The translations under genes were made by a program, and so were the position numbers. Below the pieces are notes generated by a model. That model was not told the origin of the DNA. It saw nothing but the letters and a program-made list of their open reading frames with translations, and searched no databases. Positions 62,114-64,000 of a DNA stretch of 64,000 nucleotides are shown here, one piece after another; position 1 is the first letter of the stretch; each line of letters opens with the position of its first letter. The stretch spans positions 1-64,000 of the forward strand of contig NZ_CPYD01000001.1 in assembly GCF_001112925.1 (NCBI RefSeq). The letters run 5' to 3'. The DNA comes from Yersinia nurmii (lineage in GTDB: Bacteria; Pseudomonadota; Gammaproteobacteria; Enterobacterales; Enterobacteriaceae).

Positions 62114-62160
62114 GAATAATACCTTTCTGCATAGCCCGCCGTCGCCAGCGTCGGCCAAAA

Positions 62161-62991
62161 TTAGTGGGATAAACTCTCAGCAACGCCATAGAACTTCTTA
62201 CGATAGTTACCCGGCGTAAAAGAGGTGAGCTTCTTGAAATTTTTAATAAATAACGTGGTGTCGCTATAACCCGCTTCAAAAGCGATATCGGAAACCAAGT
62301 CATTAGTCACTTCAAGCTGAGTTTTAGCAAAATTAATTCTGATTTCATTGATAATTTGCATTGGCGTTTTTTGATAATAACGCCGGGTCGCGCGAGTCAG
62401 ATATTCCTGAGTTTTGCCAGAAAGTTCGACCATATTGACCAGAGCTCTCTCCCCAAACTGCGAATTATCATGCATCTTATCAACCGTATTTTTCAACCAT
62501 AGGGGAATATCGTCGCTGGGAGCAGTCTCTTTATAATGACTAATACGGTTTGTGACATAGAATGTCAGCAATTCCAACAGCTCCGTTATCTCATCTTCCT
62601 GTACGTGAGCCGCAGAAATCGCTGATTCGATATAGGAAAGAAAATCGCCTTTGATGCGATAGGCCTGAGAAGCCACAAAACTACGGGATAAAATATGCTT
62701 ATAGTGCTGCTCAAAAAATGCTTTGCTGATACCCACGTTGAGAATGCGAGTCACGCCAAACTCATAAAAACTTTGATGGTGAGACCCTACGGGGATAAAA
62801 ACCACGTCTCCGCGCTCTAAAAACACCCGCTTACCGTTAATTTCCTGATAACACATTCCCGTCAAAATCAGCGTGTATTCATAATAATCATGCCGATGCA
62901 AACCTGTGGCACTTTCCGTTTTATTGTAAATAAATAGATGGAATTCTTTGTCGTTAAAAAGATCTTTTTCACGTACTAATCTGATATCCAT
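62161..62991 (-). CDS. chbR: Chitobiose-operon regulator ChbR (AraC family)
   Basis: A 276-residue AraC-type regulator from [20 protein letters not shown]. It has an N-terminal cupin ([35 protein letters not shown]) and a C-terminal double helix-turn-helix ([40 protein letters not shown]). ChbR represses the operon without inducer and activates it with deacetylated chitobiose phosphate. A TTG frame to 63027 is rejected in favour of the ATG at 62991 with GGTGA upstream. It is placed between chbA and chbG. Confidence 0.93.
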   Translation of the reverse strand: MDIRLVREKDLFNDKEFHLFIYNKTESATGLHRHDYYEYTLILTGMCYQEINGKRVFLERGDVVFIPVGSHHQSFYEFGVTRILNVGISKAFFEQHYKHILSRSFVASQAYRIKGDFLSYIESAISAAHVQEDEITELLELLTFYVTNRISHYKETAPSDDIPLWLKNTVDKMHDNSQFGERALVNMVELSGKTQEYLTRATRRYYQKTPMQIINEIRINFAKTQLEVTNDLVSDIAFEAGYSDTTLFIKNFKKLTSFTPGNYRKKFYGVAESLSH

Positions 62992-63043
62992 TTTATTCAC
63001 CGTCACTTTAATATTCAAAACGGACAAAGTGCCAATATCAACA

Positions 63044-63391
63044 TCAACCCACTCGTTGGTGTAATTCGATCAATTCGGCAATTAATTCCCTGGCCAGCAT
63101 GGCATTCATTAAATGATCCTGAGCGTGAACCAGCACTAACGTGACTTTGGTTTTCCCTTCCCCCTGATCTGCTTCAATCAGTTGGGTCTGCACCAAATGC
63201 GCCTCATTGAGTGCCAATCGGGATTGAGCCATCATTTCTTCAGCCTGAGCAAAGTCACCCGTTTTAGCCAGCCTCAACGCTTTGTAAGCCAGGCTGCGCG
63301 CCTGACCCGCGTTGATAATCAGCCCCATAACGACGTCTTCCAATTCACTGCTGGTTTCTTCATTATCAACGATAGAATCTAAATCAAACAT
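63044..63391 (-). CDS. chbA: Diacetylchitobiose PTS enzyme IIA (ChbA)
   Basis: A 115-residue PTS lactose/cellobiose-type IIA protein ([20 protein letters not shown]). Its phosphorylated His89 in [14 protein letters not shown] matches the active-site position in E. coli ChbA. It receives phosphate from HPr and passes it to the IIB component, which should be encoded upstream outside this window. It follows the glucosidase gene by 12 bases. Confidence 0.95.
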   Translation of the reverse strand: MFDLDSIVDNEETSSELEDVVMGLIINAGQARSLAYKALRLAKTGDFAQAEEMMAQSRLALNEAHLVQTQLIEADQGEGKTKVTLVLVHAQDHLMNAMLARELIAELIELHQRVG

Positions 63392-63403
63392 GATATTACT
63401 CCG

Positions 63404-64000
63404 TCAGTTAAAGCCGTTTTGCCTTGCGACATTTGCAAACCAATAACCACTTTTTTTCAGTTCACGGGTTTGGTCTGCAATATTCAGCCGAACCAATCCA
63501 TAACGATTCTTATAGGCATTAAGCCACGACCAACAGTCGATAAAGGTCCACAAATGGTAGCCTTTACAATTACTGCCTTCCTGTAGAGCTTGATGCAGCC
63601 AGATCAAATGTTCACGAATAAAATCAATTCGGTAGTCATCATTGATCATTCCAGTCGAGTCCATAAACTGCTCCTCGCCCTCCACGCCCATTCCATTCTC
63701 TGAAATATAGCAGGGAATATTGCCGTAATTTTCCTGTAGGTCTTTTAGAATGTCATACAGCCCTTTTTCATAAATTTCCCAGCCACGATGGGGATTAATC
63801 TTACGACCCGGCATCGCATAAAAACTAAATAAATCTTCCGGGGTCTTTACCTGCCCGGCAGAAACCGGGACCTCTTTAGCCTGGATACGTCTAGGCTGGT
63901 AATAATTCACTCCAAGCAAATCCACCGCTCCGCTGGCAATCAGCTGAGCGTCTTCCGGCTCAGTGTGAGGCAATAAATCATGCTGGCGTAATAATTCAAC
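63404..64000 (-). CDS. GH1 6-phospho-beta-glucosidase (C-terminal part)
   Basis: The frame is open to the window edge on the minus strand (VELLRQHDLLPHTEPEDAQL at the edge), so this is the C-terminal 198 residues of a longer enzyme. The family 1 nucleophile Glu is in PCYISENGMGVEGE, GVNYYQPRR lies near the start, and GYHLWTFIDCWSWLNAYKNR near the end. It should hydrolyse phosphorylated beta-linked disaccharides brought in by the chb PTS. It precedes chbA by 12 bases. Classical chbF is a GH4 enzyme located between chbR and chbG, so this is a different arrangement. Confidence 0.93.
   Translation of the reverse strand, partial: VELLRQHDLLPHTEPEDAQLIASGAVDLLGVNYYQPRRIQAKEVPVSAGQVKTPEDLFSFYAMPGRKINPHRGWEIYEKGLYDILKDLQENYGNIPCYISENGMGVEGEEQFMDSTGMINDDYRIDFIREHLIWLHQALQEGSNCKGYHLWTFIDCWSWLNAYKNRYGLVRLNIADQTRELKKSGYWFANVARQNGFN

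Overview
The window reads as a chromosomal segment of a Gram-negative enterobacterium (order Enterobacterales). The signs are a CspA-type cold-shock gene with a structured leader, a chitobiose (chb) operon with a ChbR-type regulator, an alpha-carbonic anhydrase, an SPI-1/Ysa/Mxi-Spa-type type III secretion system (T3SS) and an enterobacterial aryl polyene cluster. No rRNA, tRNA, insertion sequence, phage gene or CRISPR array was found, and the species cannot be named from this stretch.

Layout. (1) 1-2000: the start of a cold-shock gene (cut by the window edge), a periplasmic alpha-carbonic anhydrase, a gene-poor stretch and a small unannotated 57-aa gene. (2) 2021-17809: a compact, co-oriented (minus strand) aryl polyene (APE) cluster. 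It holds two ketosynthases, a chain-length-factor-like ketosynthase fragment, a ketoreductase, two hotdog dehydratases, two acyl carrier proteins, a phosphopantetheinyl transferase, an acyl-ACP/CoA ligase, a thioesterase, two acyltransferases (one fused to a glycosyltransferase), a methyltransferase, an MMPL exporter, a LolA-like carrier and two lipoproteins. Most junctions overlap or lie within a few bases, so it is probably one transcription unit starting at the lipoprotein at 17809. (3) 18052-21888: a LysR regulator divergent from a Tat-signal agmatine-deiminase-like protein, then a ferric-reductase-like flavocytochrome with a tiny coupled membrane ORF. (4) 22019-49378: a complete T3SS of the SPI-1 family in SPI-1-like order. 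Read in the direction of transcription it runs invF-invG-invE-invA-invB-invC-invI-invJ-spaOPQRS, then sicA-sipBCD, a SipA-like protein and iacP, then a short HilA-like regulator, then prgHIJK-orgAB, a 70-aa ORF and a lipoprotein. The plus-strand iagB transglycosylase sits beside invF. (5) 49495-52283: three AT-rich genes with no obvious housekeeping role, which are candidate effectors; the largest carries a DUF218/YdcF-like domain. (6) 52398-61233: a 2359-residue inverse autotransporter (invasin/intimin family), a divergent LuxR-type regulator with a degenerate receiver domain, and a small secreted protein. (7) 61352-64000: chbG, chbR, chbA and a truncated GH1 6-phospho-beta-glucosidase, all minus strand.

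How the genes work together. The APE genes should build, decorate and export an outer-membrane aryl polyene lipid. Regions 4-6 look like one horizontally acquired, AT-rich host-interaction island: injectisome, translocators, chaperones, candidate effectors, giant adhesin and local regulators. Its left edge is marked by a 13-bp-arm inverted repeat at 21905-21957.

The most interesting points are: the SipA-like protein whose C-terminus is a low-complexity tail carrying a 19-copy 9-bp tandem repeat; the DUF218-domain candidate effector; two unrecognised candidate effectors; a HilA-like regulator reduced to its DNA-binding domain; a strong hairpin-plus-U-tract between sipC and sipD; and a lipoprotein/70-aa pair where SPI-1 has orgC. 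Product calls rest on motifs and gene order read by eye. No database search was possible.
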